Notes: generated by a model not told the origin, from the letters alone. DNA of 64,000 nucleotides from Vreelandella halophila (GCF_019903425.1 NZ_JACHUZ010000012.1:124001-188000), one strand, 5' to 3'. Shown: positions 38,667 through 48,368, counted from the stretch's first letter. Made by a program: numbers and translations.

Positions 38667-41579
38667 CTAAACGGTCGGCGGATGCATAAGAGTCTGCCAG
38701 CACTCCATGACGTAGCGCCTCTCGGCCTCGAACTGGTCCGCCGGCACCTCGCTGTTGAGGCGTTGCAGAGCACGGCGGTGCACGGTCGAGCGCATGGTGA
38801 TGAATACATCCCGCAGGCGCTCGGCCATGGCGGTATCCAGAACCCCGGCCTCGCCGAGGGATTCCATCTGGCGGATGTTGTCGGACTGGCGGGTAATGGC
38901 CGGGTACCGATCAGCCCAGGCCAGGATCAGGTACTGGACCATGAACTCGATATCAATGATCCCCCCAGGATCCTGCTTGATGTGGAACACCTCGAGGTCC
39001 CGGGAAGCATGGGCATCACGCATGCGCTGGCGCATGATGACGACCTCCTGGCGCAACGCCTCGGGGTCGCGTTCGCGTGCCAGAATATCGTGCCGGATCC
39101 GCGCAAACCCTTCACCGGAAGCCTGGCTCCCGGCTACCCAGCGTGCCCGCACCAGGGCCTGGTGCTCCCAGGTCCAGGCATCGCGTTCCTGGTAACTGCG
39201 GAACGCATCCAGGGTGGAGACCAGCAGCCCTGAGTTGCCAGAGGGCCGCAGGCGCATATCTACCTCATAAAGCTGGCCGGACGGGGTCCGTGCCTGAAGA
39301 ATGTGCACTACCCGTTGCCCGAGACGCGCATAGAAGACCGCATTATCAATGGATTTCTCGCCATCGGTCATGTTCTGCGGATCACTGTCGTGCACGAACA
39401 CCAGGTCCAGGTCCGAGGTGTAGCCCAGCTCGATACCACCGAACTTGCCATAGCCAATGATGGCAAAATCCCTCTCGATGGGCTCCCCCCGGTCATCCGT
39501 GGGTGTGCCGTAGCGCTGCGTCAGATGGTGCCAGGCCAACACCACCACGTGCTCAAGTACGGCCTCCGCAGTCCAGGTCAAATAGTCGCTGACCTTCATC
39601 AGCGGCAGCGTGCCGCGAATCTCGGAGGCGGCCACCCGCAGCACGTGGGCCTTCCGGAAATGGCGCAGCGCCTCCATCTGCTCTTCCAGATCGTCCAGCG
39701 GAATCCGCAGCATCTGCTGGTTCAGGTCCGCCTGCAGCTGATCCCTGTCCGGTGGCGTGTAGAGGCTTTCCGCGTTAAGCAGTTCGTCCAGCAGCAGTGG
39801 TGTCTCCGCCAGCTGGTCCGCAATCCAGGGGCTGGCCGCACACAGGCGCACCAGTTCCCGCAGTGCCCCCGGGTTCTCCGTGAGCAGCAGCAGGTAGGCA
39901 CTGCGGCGCAGAACCGCTTCGACCAGCGGCAGCACCCGCTCCAGGGTGGCGGACGGGGCATCCTCCTCCGCCAGGGCAGCCAGAAGCCGTGGCAGGAAAC
40001 GATCCAGGCGGCGGCGCCCCTCAGTCTGAAGGGTGGTCACAGCCCGGCCTTCACGCAGGGACCTCAGCCGCTCCAGGGATTCAGTGGCGGACTCGAACCC
40101 AGCCTTTTCCAGCCACCGGGTCGCCGTGTCCTGCCCCACGGATCCCGCCCAGAGCTCCTCCCAGCCATCATGGCCGCCATCATCCTCCCCACCGTCCTCT
40201 TCCAGCGCGATAATGTCCGCGAAATGGGCATTGACCCGCTCCCTGTGTGCCTGCAGGTCACTAGCAAGGCCGTCCCAGTCCGCGTACCCCATGATCAGTA
40301 CCACCCGTGCGCGGCCAACCGCATCCGAGGGCAGTGTCTGGGTCTGCTGGTCGGCGATGCCCTGTAGCGCATGCTCGGTATCCCGCAGGAGGACATAGGC
40401 GCTGTCCAGGTCCGCAACCACCTCATCCGGGAGCAGCTCCATACTCCCAAGCGCGGACAGTACTTCGCGGAGCCTGCGCTCCTGCAGCACCGGTTCACGA
40501 CCGCCCCGGATCAGCTGGAATGCCTGGGCCACAAACTCAATCTCCCGGATGCCCCCGGCTCCCAGCTTGATATTGCTCTCCAGTGAGCGCCGCCGCACCT
40601 CTCGCTGGATGAGTTTCTTCATCTCACGCAGCGATTCGAAGGCGGAGAAATCTATGTAGCGCCGGTAGATGAACGGGTGCAGCAACCGCTGGAGGTGGCT
40701 GGCATGCTCCCTGGGACCGCTGACCACCCGGGCCTTGATCAGGGCATAGCGTTCCCATTCCCGACCCTGGTTCTGGTAGTACGTCTCCAGCGCGTCGAAG
40801 CTCATGGCCAGGGGGCCGCTCTCGCCGTTCGGGCGCAGCCGCATGTCCACCCGGAATACAAAGCCGTCCGCGGTGGGCTGGTCCAGCGCACGGATCAGCC
40901 TCTGGCCCAGACGGCTGAAGAAGACCTGGTTGTCGACGGTACGCCGGGCGCCTTCGGTTTCACCACTGCTCGGGTAGGCGAAGATCAGGTCGATGTCCGA
41001 GGAGAGATTGAGCTCGCCGGCTCCCAGCTTGCCCATGCCGATCACCAGCAGGGGCTGGGCGACGTGTTCGCCGGTGACCGGATCAGCCCCCATGGGCGTG
41101 CCCCACTCGCGGCAGGCGTCGGCATAGAGCCATGTGACCGCGCCGTCGATACAGGCATCCGCCAGCTCGGTCATGGCGCCCATGGTTTCCTCGAGATCCG
41201 CATCACCGAGCAGGTCACGCCAGACGATCCGGAACATCCAGCGTCGCCGGAATGTCCGCAGCGCCTTCTGGAGTTCCGCCTCTTCCTGGATATGGGGCTG
41301 CTGCGCCTGCCATTCTTCCCGGATTTCGCCGGGGCACCAGGGGCGTGCCAGCAGCTCTGCCTCAAACAGCGGCTCCAGCACATCGGGGTGACGACGCAAC
41401 TGTTCGAACAGGAAGTCACTGCGGGCAATGGCCTGGATGATTTTCTCACGATGGGCCTCAAAGCGAGCCTGGCTCTCAGCGGATTCAATATCCATGAGGC
41501 TGCGCCAGCCTTCAGCAGCTTTCTCCCGGAGGGCATCCGGCAGCGGGGCCAGTTCCCCGTCGTCCAGAGGGTCCATCAT
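38667..41579 (-). CDS. glnE: Bifunctional glutamine synthetase adenylyltransferase/deadenylase GlnE
   Basis: GlnE adds AMP to, or removes it from, glutamine synthetase in response to PII and glutamine, so it sets the activity of GlnA (48487-49893). The 970-residue protein has two nucleotidyltransferase domains. The N-terminal deadenylase contains SSDIDLIFAYP and the C-terminal adenylylase YTSDLDLVFVHD, each with the metal-binding DxD. The regulatory linker lies between (about 460-640). It follows the CYTH gene by 48 bases, paralleling the E. coli ygiF-glnE operon. Confidence 0.97.
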   Translation of the reverse strand: MMDPLDDGELAPLPDALREKAAEGWRSLMDIESAESQARFEAHREKIIQAIARSDFLFEQLRRHPDVLEPLFEAELLARPWCPGEIREEWQAQQPHIQEEAELQKALRTFRRRWMFRIVWRDLLGDADLEETMGAMTELADACIDGAVTWLYADACREWGTPMGADPVTGEHVAQPLLVIGMGKLGAGELNLSSDIDLIFAYPSSGETEGARRTVDNQVFFSRLGQRLIRALDQPTADGFVFRVDMRLRPNGESGPLAMSFDALETYYQNQGREWERYALIKARVVSGPREHASHLQRLLHPFIYRRYIDFSAFESLREMKKLIQREVRRRSLESNIKLGAGGIREIEFVAQAFQLIRGGREPVLQERRLREVLSALGSMELLPDEVVADLDSAYVLLRDTEHALQGIADQQTQTLPSDAVGRARVVLIMGYADWDGLASDLQAHRERVNAHFADIIALEEDGGEDDGGHDGWEELWAGSVGQDTATRWLEKAGFESATESLERLRSLREGRAVTTLQTEGRRRLDRFLPRLLAALAEEDAPSATLERVLPLVEAVLRRSAYLLLLTENPGALRELVRLCAASPWIADQLAETPLLLDELLNAESLYTPPDRDQLQADLNQQMLRIPLDDLEEQMEALRHFRKAHVLRVAASEIRGTLPLMKVSDYLTWTAEAVLEHVVVLAWHHLTQRYGTPTDDRGEPIERDFAIIGYGKFGGIELGYTSDLDLVFVHDSDPQNMTDGEKSIDNAVFYARLGQRVVHILQARTPSGQLYEVDMRLRPSGNSGLLVSTLDAFRSYQERDAWTWEHQALVRARWVAGSQASGEGFARIRHDILARERDPEALRQEVVIMRQRMRDAHASRDLEVFHIKQDPGGIIDIEFMVQYLILAWADRYPAITRQSDNIRQMESLGEAGVLDTAMAERLRDVFITMRSTVHRRALQRLNSEVPADQFEAERRYVMECWQTLMHPPTV

Positions 41580-41627
41580 GGTGGTTTCCTTCCTGTCAGT
41601 ATGCTGTCGGCTGGCCGGTCGCCAGGT

Positions 41628-42503
41628 TCAGGTCAGCACTGCCAGTTGCAGCGGTGCCAGTCCGCGCATGGTGGTCAGGGCTTCCCGGGGCGACTCGCCT
41701 TGCGTCGCAGCGGATTCCAGCGCCGCGGTCACCTGAGTGTAGGAGTCCCCGGCGCCTGTTGCCTCCGCCCGGTCCGAGAGCTCCCGGTGCAGCTCAAGAA
41801 AATGCGCCCATCCGCAGGGGTCGTCCCACAGCCAGAGCTGGCACAGGGCATCCAGCCAGGCCTGGGGAGTGGCTCCGGAGACAGCCTCTCCCGGTGTGCC
41901 CACACCGGCCAGGTGATAGCCCTGCTCGGCCTTGCTGATGCTGTTGAGCAGTGCCGGCACGCTGGCAGTCAGCGCTGTTGCAACCCGGGAGAGAATGTCG
42001 GCATCGCCGTCCACCAGCTCCAGTTCCAGTTCACAGAGCGGCTGCTCCTGCCCACTGGCCCGGATAACGCCATTGTCCAGGGCGCATTCGATCCGTGCCC
42101 ACTGCCCCTGTTCGGACCAGTCAAGCATTAGCACACGGCGCTGGAAATCCGTATCAAAAACGGGTTCCAGATGAGTCAGGGCCGGATGATCCGCCATGGG
42201 GGTATTAGCCAGGAGCGTTAGATCCAGGGAAGCGTCCGGCCTATTCCATTCCCATTCCCTGCGCGCCAGTGCCGCTCCCTGGAGGTGACCACGGGTTTTC
42301 AGGGTCTGGATGTAGCCGCTGCCGGTGGAACGCACCCGCAGCGCCACCCGTTCCGCGTTAAGCGCCCCTTGCGGGGTGTCGTAGTAACGGTTGAGAAGCG
42401 TCAGGGGCTCGTTCTGTTCCACGGCACCCCTGGTACTCAGCCAGCCCCCGGCCCGATCGAGATTGGCGGGGGTCATGCTGAGCTTGAGCTCGGTCTCGCT
42501 CAT
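41628..42503 (-). CDS. CYTH-domain inorganic triphosphatase (YgiF-like, lacking a full CHAD domain)
   Basis: This protein probably hydrolyses inorganic triphosphate in the cytoplasm. In the 291-residue product the CYTH tunnel domain covers about residues 1-205, with the signature ETELKL (ExExK) at the N-terminus, basic strands (ALRVRSTG; IQTLKTRG) and the acidic strand LCELELELVDG. E. coli YgiF has about 433 residues with a CHAD domain; here only about 80 mainly helical residues follow, so CHAD is missing or reduced to a stub. It starts three bases after the porin gene and precedes glnE. Confidence 0.88.
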   Translation of the reverse strand: MSETELKLSMTPANLDRAGGWLSTRGAVEQNEPLTLLNRYYDTPQGALNAERVALRVRSTGSGYIQTLKTRGHLQGAALARREWEWNRPDASLDLTLLANTPMADHPALTHLEPVFDTDFQRRVLMLDWSEQGQWARIECALDNGVIRASGQEQPLCELELELVDGDADILSRVATALTASVPALLNSISKAEQGYHLAGVGTPGEAVSGATPQAWLDALCQLWLWDDPCGWAHFLELHRELSDRAEATGAGDSYTQVTAALESAATQGESPREALTTMRGLAPLQLAVLT

Positions 42504-42506
42504 GGG

Positions 42507-43592
42507 TCAGAACCGGTAACGAGCGCCGATCATCAGATCGGACCTGTCCGGCGTCTGCTCATTCGAGCTCGCTTTATAGCCTTCCACGTACACCGCCATG
42601 GACTCGGTCAGGTCGTGCAGAACCTGAGCTGTATAGGCGTTGGTGGTTTCTGTTTCAGGCTCCAGTTCGTCGCGCTCCCGCTCCCAGGAAATCGAGAACC
42701 GGTTGGGGCCGATGCGGTAACTGGTCAGCAGTGCCGCCACGCTGGCGATGTCCTTGCGGTGCTGGTACTGGGCGGTGAAGTGCCAGCGCTCGCCGTCGTA
42801 GGTCATGCGGCCGCCGTAGGTGTTCTCATTGGCTGCCTCGAGGCGCTCCCGCTCAGTGGGGGTCGCCCCCAGCACCTCGCCACCGTCGTTGGAGTCCATG
42901 CCCAGTGCCCATTCCCAGTTACCGGGGGTATAGCTCAGTACGGCCTGGTAGGGACGGCTCTCTTTTTCCTCATCGTTCTCGACTTCCGGGTTTCCGTCCT
43001 CTTTCAGCTGGACGGCGGCATGCAGCTGGAAGTCGCCCCAGGATGGCGTGGTGTACTGCACCAAGCGGTCACGACCCGTGGTGTAAGGGCCAAACAGGTG
43101 GCGTTCGGTGTCACCATCCTCATCGCGGTACTCCCCTTCAAAGAAGTTCGCCACGCGATCCAACTGCTGCTCGTAGACGGTATCGTCCACACCACCCCAG
43201 ATGCGCCCGAAGTCACCCTCAAGCCCGATATAGGCGTACTCGACATGCTCATCGAACATGCGGTCACGATCCTCATCAGCAGAGGGAATCGATGTCCATT
43301 CGGCGCGGAAGAAGCCTTCCGTACCCGGCATGAGCTCGGTGCGGTTACGCAGCCCGATCCAGGAGTTGCTGTCCCGGAAGGCGGTTTCGCTGCCGGGCGT
43401 ACCATCCGTATCCCGGTGCTCCATTACCAGCCCAAGCTGGCCGTAAATCTCCGGCATCATGTCGAGCCGGTGGGTCAGCGCATCCACCTCGGCCAGAGTC
43501 AGCTCGCTGTCGCCACTCCGCTCTTGGTCCTGCGCCTGAACGCCGCCAGCCGCGACAGCAGCCAGCGCCAAAACAATTCCTTTCCGCTTCAT
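42507..43592 (-). CDS. Outer-membrane porin-like beta-barrel protein
   Basis: This is a predicted outer-membrane porin of 361 residues from ATG 43592, which has AGAGGGGG upstream; a longer reading to 43613 is unlikely. A signal peptide (cleaved near GGVQAQ) is followed by a gram-negative-porin (Porin_4-like) barrel with alternating strands (FFRAEWTS; HVEYAYIGLEGDFGRIWGG, the typical porin motif) and the terminal Phe in IGARYRF. Extracellular loops are acidic. Substrate is unknown. It appears to be the first gene of the run to waaA. Confidence 0.85.
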   Translation of the reverse strand: MKRKGIVLALAAVAAGGVQAQDQERSGDSELTLAEVDALTHRLDMMPEIYGQLGLVMEHRDTDGTPGSETAFRDSNSWIGLRNRTELMPGTEGFFRAEWTSIPSADEDRDRMFDEHVEYAYIGLEGDFGRIWGGVDDTVYEQQLDRVANFFEGEYRDEDGDTERHLFGPYTTGRDRLVQYTTPSWGDFQLHAAVQLKEDGNPEVENDEEKESRPYQAVLSYTPGNWEWALGMDSNDGGEVLGATPTERERLEAANENTYGGRMTYDGERWHFTAQYQHRKDIASVAALLTSYRIGPNRFSISWERERDELEPETETTNAYTAQVLHDLTESMAVYVEGYKASSNEQTPDRSDLMIGARYRF

Positions 43593-43661
43593 GGAACCCC
43601 CTCTTGTAATCATAGCCGGCAGAATACCACTGAGCCCGCACCGGCTAAAGAAACCTCGCCA

Positions 43662-44120
43662 CTAGACACTCAATTGAAACGTTACCGGCCCGTCATTGAC
43701 CAGCTGTACCTGCATGTCCGCACCGAAACGGCCCGTAGCCAGATGCCCGATCCCGGGCGGGGCCACATCCACCTCCTGGCGGGCTGCGTCCACAAAGGCA
43801 TTGAACCAATATTCGCCACGCTCGGGCCGGGCCGCGGACGAGAAGGAAGGGCGGCTGCCTTTACTGGTATCCGCCGCCAGAGTGAATTGGGGCACCACCA
43901 GCAGGTCACCGCCGCAGTCTCTCAGGCTCCGATTCATGCGCCCCTGTTCATCCGGGAATACACGGTACTCAAGCACACGCTCCAGCATCCGTTTCTGCTC
44001 GGCTGCCCCATCCGTTTTCTGAACCCCCAGAAACAGGAGCAGGCCGCCCCCGATCTCACCCACGATCTCGCCATCGATACTGACGCTGGCACTGCTGACA
44101 CGCTGTATAAGGCCCTTCAA
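43662..44120 (-). CDS. dtd: D-aminoacyl-tRNA deacylase
   Basis: Dtd removes D-amino acids wrongly attached to tRNA. The 152-residue protein has the family start MKGLIQRVSSASVSIDG, the catalytic SQF-like VPQFTLAADTSKG and the chirality-proofreading Gly-Pro in NDGPVTFQL. In pseudomonads dtd lies directly beside the proline iminopeptidase gene; here a TorF gene on the opposite strand separates them. Confidence 0.97.
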   Translation of the reverse strand: MKGLIQRVSSASVSIDGEIVGEIGGGLLLFLGVQKTDGAAEQKRMLERVLEYRVFPDEQGRMNRSLRDCGGDLLVVPQFTLAADTSKGSRPSFSSAARPERGEYWFNAFVDAARQEVDVAPPGIGHLATGRFGADMQVQLVNDGPVTFQLSV

Positions 44121-44187
44121 GACAGCTCCCCCTTATCCCGTACACATGGCTCGTGATGGTGCCACTCCTCCTGCCCACGGGAAAGAA

Positions 44188-44234
44188 CGCACCAAAAAGT
44201 GGCTTGAGCCATAAGTATGCCCCATTTCGGTGAT
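44188..44234 (+). promoter_or_regulatory. Two weak NtrC-like enhancer sites upstream of the TorF porin gene
   Basis: Against TGCACC-N5-GGTGCA, CGCACC-AAAAA-GTGGCT (44188-44204) matches 8 of 12 positions and TGCCCC-ATTTC-GGTGAT (44218-44234) matches 9 of 12. Their centres are 30 bases apart (about three helical turns) and lie roughly 120-150 bases before the start predicted from the sigma-54 element, the usual NtrC position. Each alone is weak. Confidence 0.35.
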
Positions 44235-44320
44235 CTAACCACCCGCCCAAGGAGGCTCGCCGGAACCGGACAGGCCATTAAGTACTGTTTATTCCTTGTT
44301 TTACGGGATTTTTTGACCAT

Positions 44321-44337
44321 CAGGCACGGCACCTGCT
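44321..44337 (+). promoter_or_regulatory. Sigma-54 promoter of the TorF porin gene
   Basis: The sequence CAGGCACGGCACCTGCT matches YTGGCACGRNNNTTGCW at 12 of 14 specified positions. The invariant GG (44323-44324) and GC (44335-44336) are 10 bases apart. The predicted start is near 44348, about 50 bases before the ATG. Confidence 0.75.
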
Positions 44338-44397
44338 CATAACGAGGCAAGTTGCACTGCAACGGAATCCCAAAAAAAGCCAACGGAGGCTCAGATT

Positions 44398-45114
44398 ATG
44401 AAAACGACACGTACCCGCCTTGCCAGCACTCTCGCCGCCGGCCTTATCGGGAGCGCTGCACTGATGACTACTTCGACGGCACTTGCCTTCGACCCCAGCG
44501 TTGACGCAAGCCTCGGCATCTCCAGTATGTACCTGTGGCGGGGCACCGACCTCGGCGATGGTGACGCCCAGGTGGCCGGCAGCCTTGACTTCGACTCAGG
44601 CGTCGGTGCTTACGCTGGTGTCTGGACGTCCAGCGGAGACAGTGGTGCGGGACAGGAATACGACCTGTATGCAGGGTATGCCACTGATATTACCGAAGAC
44701 GTCAGCGTTGATGCCGGGGTTATCAACTACATCTACCCTGATCAGAGCAAGGTTGATGACGATGGGAACTACGTCTCCCAGACAGGCTTTGGCGACTTTT
44801 CAGAAGCTTACCTTGGTATCAGCGCTTACGGATTTGGAGTTGATTACTACAACGACATCACCAGCGCCGATTACCAGTACGTCAATGCGAGCTATGGCTA
44901 TGGGCCTTTCGGGATTGCCGTGGGACGACACATCTTCGACGATGAGAATCCCAGCAGCGCATACGGCGAAGACATGACCCACTTGGACCTTTCCTTCCAG
45001 TTCAATGACGAACTGTCGTTCACGACCAGCACCATGGTGGACTCGGATACCGATGACGCTGCTCGCCAGACGACGTTCATCCAGGTCACCTACGCAAAAT
45101 CCTTCAGCCTCTAA
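44398..45114 (+). CDS. TorF-family putative outer-membrane porin
   Basis: This 238-residue protein has a signal peptide cleaved near TALAFDP. A small acidic barrel of the TorF/TIGR02001 type follows, with the characteristic N-terminal ASLGISSMYLWRGTDLG and repeated Gly/Tyr/Asp strands, ending at TYAKSFSL. Family members are, to my knowledge, often found near glnK-amtB. The sigma-54 promoter and NtrC-like sites upstream suggest it is made during nitrogen limitation and might admit a nitrogen source; the substrate is unknown. The ATG has GGAGG nine bases upstream. It is inserted between dtd and the iminopeptidase gene. Confidence 0.87.
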   Translation: MKTTRTRLASTLAAGLIGSAALMTTSTALAFDPSVDASLGISSMYLWRGTDLGDGDAQVAGSLDFDSGVGAYAGVWTSSGDSGAGQEYDLYAGYATDITEDVSVDAGVINYIYPDQSKVDDDGNYVSQTGFGDFSEAYLGISAYGFGVDYYNDITSADYQYVNASYGYGPFGIAVGRHIFDDENPSSAYGEDMTHLDLSFQFNDELSFTTSTMVDSDTDDAARQTTFIQVTYAKSFSL

Positions 45115-45138
45115 CCCCTACAAAGACTTTCACGCCTG

Positions 45139-45161
45139 CAGGGCCGCGCCTCGCGGCCCTG
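45139..45161. terminator. Strong hairpin after the TorF gene
   Basis: CAGGGCCGCG (45139-45148) and CGCGGCCCTG (45152-45161) form a perfect 10-bp stem with a three-base loop (CCT). It lies between the convergent TorF and iminopeptidase genes. No U-run follows on either side, so it is an atypical terminator or an mRNA 3' stabiliser. Confidence 0.6.
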
Positions 45162-45184
45162 GTTATCGCGTGCAGAACAGGCTC

Positions 45185-46153
45185 CTACAGGAGGCCAAAA
45201 TCGGGACCGAAGCGATCACTCATCGCTTCGGTCGCCCGGATCAGCGCATCCACGATCGCCGGCTCCGACGCTGCGTGACCCGCATCACGCACGATGGAGA
45301 GGTCCGCCTCCGGCCAGGCGTCATGCAGTGCCACGGCGTTATCCAGCGGGCAGACCATATCGTATCGGCCATGAACCAGCCGGGCTGGCTTGTCCCGGAT
45401 GGTATCCAGGTTGTCCAGGATCCGATCCTCTTCAATAAAACCGCTGTTGATGAAGTAGTGACACTCGATACGGGCAAGGGAGAGCGCCAGGTGCGCGTGA
45501 CCGAAGCGCTCCACCGCGGCCGGGTTGGGATGTAGGGTGGCGCAGCGCCCCTCCCAGATGGCCCAGGTGCGGGCGGCCTGCAGGCGCTCCAGTTCGTTGT
45601 CGCTGTGCAACAGCCGATGGTAGGCACGCATCAGGTCATCCCGTTCACTCTCCGGGATCAGAGCGATGAAATCCTCCCAGTAATCCGGGAAGATCCGGCT
45701 CGCCCCGTCCTGCAGGAACCAGCGGATATCGCGCTCACGGCAGAGGAAGATGCCCCGGAGGATCAGCCCGAGGACCCGCTCCGGGTGAGACTGGGCGTAC
45801 AGTAGGCTGAGTGTGGAGCCCCAAGAGCCGCCGAAAAGAAGCCAGCATTCAATACCGAGGAAGTCGCGGATGCGCTCCATGTCCCCAAGCAGATGGGCGG
45901 TGGTGTTGTTCTCAACGGAAGCGAAGGGGGTGGAGCGGCCGGAACCGCGTTGATCGAAGAGGATGATGCGGTAACGTTCCGCATCAAAGAAACGGCGGGC
46001 AGTGCCGTCACTGCCCGCACCCGGACCGCCGTGGACCACCAGCACCGGGATCCCGTCGGGATGCCCGGACTCCTCCAGGTAGAGGCTGTGGCCATCCCCC
46101 ACGTCCAGGCGATGGGTGGCATAGGGGGCGATTTCCGGGTAAAGGGTCAGCAT
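45185..46153 (-). CDS. pip: Proline iminopeptidase
   Basis: Pip removes N-terminal proline from peptides in the cytoplasm. The 322-residue alpha/beta-hydrolase shows the oxyanion motif HGGPGAGSD (about 41-49), FDQRGSGRS, the nucleophile GGSWGS (Ser about 110), the catalytic Asp in VHGRYDMVCP and the His in DAGHAASEP. The YPEIAPYATHRLDVG start is typical. Length is normal. Confidence 0.95.
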   Translation of the reverse strand: MLTLYPEIAPYATHRLDVGDGHSLYLEESGHPDGIPVLVVHGGPGAGSDGTARRFFDAERYRIILFDQRGSGRSTPFASVENNTTAHLLGDMERIRDFLGIECWLLFGGSWGSTLSLLYAQSHPERVLGLILRGIFLCRERDIRWFLQDGASRIFPDYWEDFIALIPESERDDLMRAYHRLLHSDNELERLQAARTWAIWEGRCATLHPNPAAVERFGHAHLALSLARIECHYFINSGFIEEDRILDNLDTIRDKPARLVHGRYDMVCPLDNAVALHDAWPEADLSIVRDAGHAASEPAIVDALIRATEAMSDRFGPDFGLL

Positions 46154-46190
46154 GCCCCAAGTCTAGGCGCCCGGGGCAGGCTCGGCCACC

Positions 46191-48002
46191 CTATTTCTTG
46201 CCGGAACGCTTGCGCTCCACCTCGGTCAGCAGCTTCTTGCGAACCCGCAGGTTGTTGGGCGTCACCTCAACCAGCTCATCGTCATCAATGAACTCAAGCG
46301 CGTTCTCGAGGGTCATCTCGATCGGCGGCGTCAGCACCAGGTTCTCGTCCGTACCGGCGGCGCGGACGTTGGTCAACTGCTTGCCCTTGGTCGGGTTCAC
46401 GGTCAGGTCGTTCTCCCGTGCGTGAATACCGATGACCATGCCCTCGTAGACCTCGGCACCCGGGCCCACCATCAGGCGGCCACGGTCCTGCAGCGTGAAG
46501 AGGGAGTAGGCCGTGGTCGTGCCCTTGACCATGGAAACGATCGCGCCATTGTGGCGATGCTCGGCCATGCCGCCCTTGACCGGACCCCAGTGGTCAAAGA
46601 CGTGGGTCAGGATGCCCGACCCCTGGGTCAGGGTCAGGAACTGTGAGCGGAAGCCGATCAGGCCCCGTGCCGGCATGACGAAATCGATCCGCACACGGCC
46701 ACGGCCGTCCGGCACCATGTTCTGCATCTCAGCGCGACGGTTACCCATCTCTTCCATCACGGAGCCCTGATGCTGCTCCTCGATGTCGACAACCACCTGC
46801 TCGTAGGGCTCTTCCTTGGTGCCATCGTTGTCGCGCTGCACCACTTCGGGGCGGGATACCCCCAGCTCGAAGCCTTCGCGGCGCATGTTCTCGATCAGCA
46901 CCGACAGGTGCAGCTCACCACGACCGGACACGGTGAACTTCTCCGCCGCATCCCCCTGCTCAACCCGCAGGGCCACGTTGTGCAGCAGTTCCTGCTCCAG
47001 GCGCTCCTTGATCTGGCGGCTGGTGACGTACTTGCCGTCCTGACCGGCAAAAGGCGAGTCGTTCACCTGGAAGGTCATGCTGACGGTCGGCTCGTCCACG
47101 GTCAGCGCCGGCATGGCTTCAGGCGCCTCGCGGCTGCAGATCGTATCCGAGATGCGCAGGTTGCTGATGCCGGAGATGCACACAATGTCGCCGGCATTGG
47201 CTTCATCAACGTTCACGCGGCTCAGGCCAAGGAAACCTTTCACTTCCAGAAGCTTGGCATTGCGCTGCTCGCCCTCGCGGTTGATCACGGCCACCTGTTG
47301 GCCGGGCTTCATCTGGCCACCCTTGATGCGGCCAACGCCCAGTACGCCCACGTAGGGGTCGTAGTCCAGGGAGGAAACCTGCATTTGCAGGGAGGCATCC
47401 GGATCGACGCTCGGCGCCGGAACCTGGTTGACGATCATCTTGAACAGCGAGTCCATGTCGTCTTCCAGGGCATCCGGATCCTCACCGGCAATGCCGTTGA
47501 GAGCGGAGGCATAGACCACCGGGAAGTCCAGCTGGTCCTCGGTGGCGCCCAAGGCGTCGAACAGGTCGAAGACTTCGTTGATCACCCAGTCCGGCCGGGC
47601 GCCTTCACGGTCCACCTTGTTCACCACAACGATGGGATTGAGCCCCTGGGCGAAGGCTTTCTGGGTCACGAACCGTGTCTGGGGCATGGGGCCGTCCACG
47701 GCGTCGACCAACAGCAGGACCGAGTCGACCATGGACATGACCCGCTCCACTTCGCCCCCGAAGTCGGCGTGACCGGGTGTATCAACGATGTTGATGCGGT
47801 ATTCGCCCCAGTTGATCGCGGTGTTCTTGGAGAGGATGGTGATGCCCCGCTCCTTCTCCTGATCATCGGAGTCCATGATACGGTCGGTGTCCGATGATTT
47901 GCGATCCAGGGTCCCGGATTGCTGCAGCAGCTGGTCGACCAGCGTGGTCTTACCGTGGTCAACGTGTGCAATAATGGCGATGTTGCGAAGGTTCTCAATC
48001 AC
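46191..48002 (-). CDS. typA: Ribosome-associated GTPase TypA/BipA
   Basis: TypA is a translational GTPase related to EF-G that helps 50S assembly and adaptation to stress and cold. The 603-residue protein shows G1 [10 protein letters not shown] (about 12-21), the switch region [11 protein letters not shown]3 [13 protein letters not shown]4 NKVD, and the C-terminal TypA domain with the [14 protein letters not shown] segment. The start codon is GTG 48002. It is divergent from glnA across a 484-base gap. Confidence 0.98.
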   Translation of the reverse strand: MIENLRNIAIIAHVDHGKTTLVDQLLQQSGTLDRKSSDTDRIMDSDDQEKERGITILSKNTAINWGEYRINIVDTPGHADFGGEVERVMSMVDSVLLLVDAVDGPMPQTRFVTQKAFAQGLNPIVVVNKVDREGARPDWVINEVFDLFDALGATEDQLDFPVVYASALNGIAGEDPDALEDDMDSLFKMIVNQVPAPSVDPDASLQMQVSSLDYDPYVGVLGVGRIKGGQMKPGQQVAVINREGEQRNAKLLEVKGFLGLSRVNVDEANAGDIVCISGISNLRISDTICSREAPEAMPALTVDEPTVSMTFQVNDSPFAGQDGKYVTSRQIKERLEQELLHNVALRVEQGDAAEKFTVSGRGELHLSVLIENMRREGFELGVSRPEVVQRDNDGTKEEPYEQVVVDIEEQHQGSVMEEMGNRRAEMQNMVPDGRGRVRIDFVMPARGLIGFRSQFLTLTQGSGILTHVFDHWGPVKGGMAEHRHNGAIVSMVKGTTTAYSLFTLQDRGRLMVGPGAEVYEGMVIGIHARENDLTVNPTKGKQLTNVRAAGTDENLVLTPPIEMTLENALEFIDDDELVEVTPNNLRVRKKLLTEVERKRSGKK

Positions 48003-48246
48003 GAAAAGGGCCTCTGAATCACTGGTATTTCGAATGAAGGGCGGTGAGAATGGGGACCGGCTCGGGTCTGCCCTAACCGAAGGTCGCGGAGTATACAGGA
48101 ACAGACTGCTTTATTCCATGAGGGTGGCGGATTCGTTTCTGCTTCTGCAGGCAAGGTTATGGTGACAACTCCCGGTTAGGGGCTTGTCCTGCAAGCGATC
48201 TGTCAGCAGTTCTTCGCAAGCGGGGCTCGCTCCGGCGACCAGAGAA

Positions 48247-48307
48247 TGCACCATTCTGGGTCTGCCTCAGGCACAACCGCACTATTTAAGTGCACAACTT
48301 AGGTGCT
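48247..48307 (+). promoter_or_regulatory. NtrC enhancer sites of glnA
   Basis: Site 1, TGCACC-ATTCT-GGGTCT (48247-48263), has one perfect half and a weak half (9 of 12). Site 2, TGCACA-ACTTA-GGTGCT (48291-48307), matches 10 of 12 positions of TGCACC-N5-GGTGCA. Relative to the start predicted near 48396 they are centred at about -141 and -97, close to the -140 and -108 sites of E. coli glnAp2. Confidence 0.7.
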
Positions 48308-48368
48308 TCAGCGCACCATCATGAAACCAAGCTCTTGTTCTGCGGCCAAAAAAGGGCACCTCCAGCAA

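Noticed and set aside
42285-44156. 623-codon plus-strand ORF opposite the CYTH, porin and dtd genes
   Set aside because: It crosses three well-supported genes and their intergenic gaps. No domain is recognisable.
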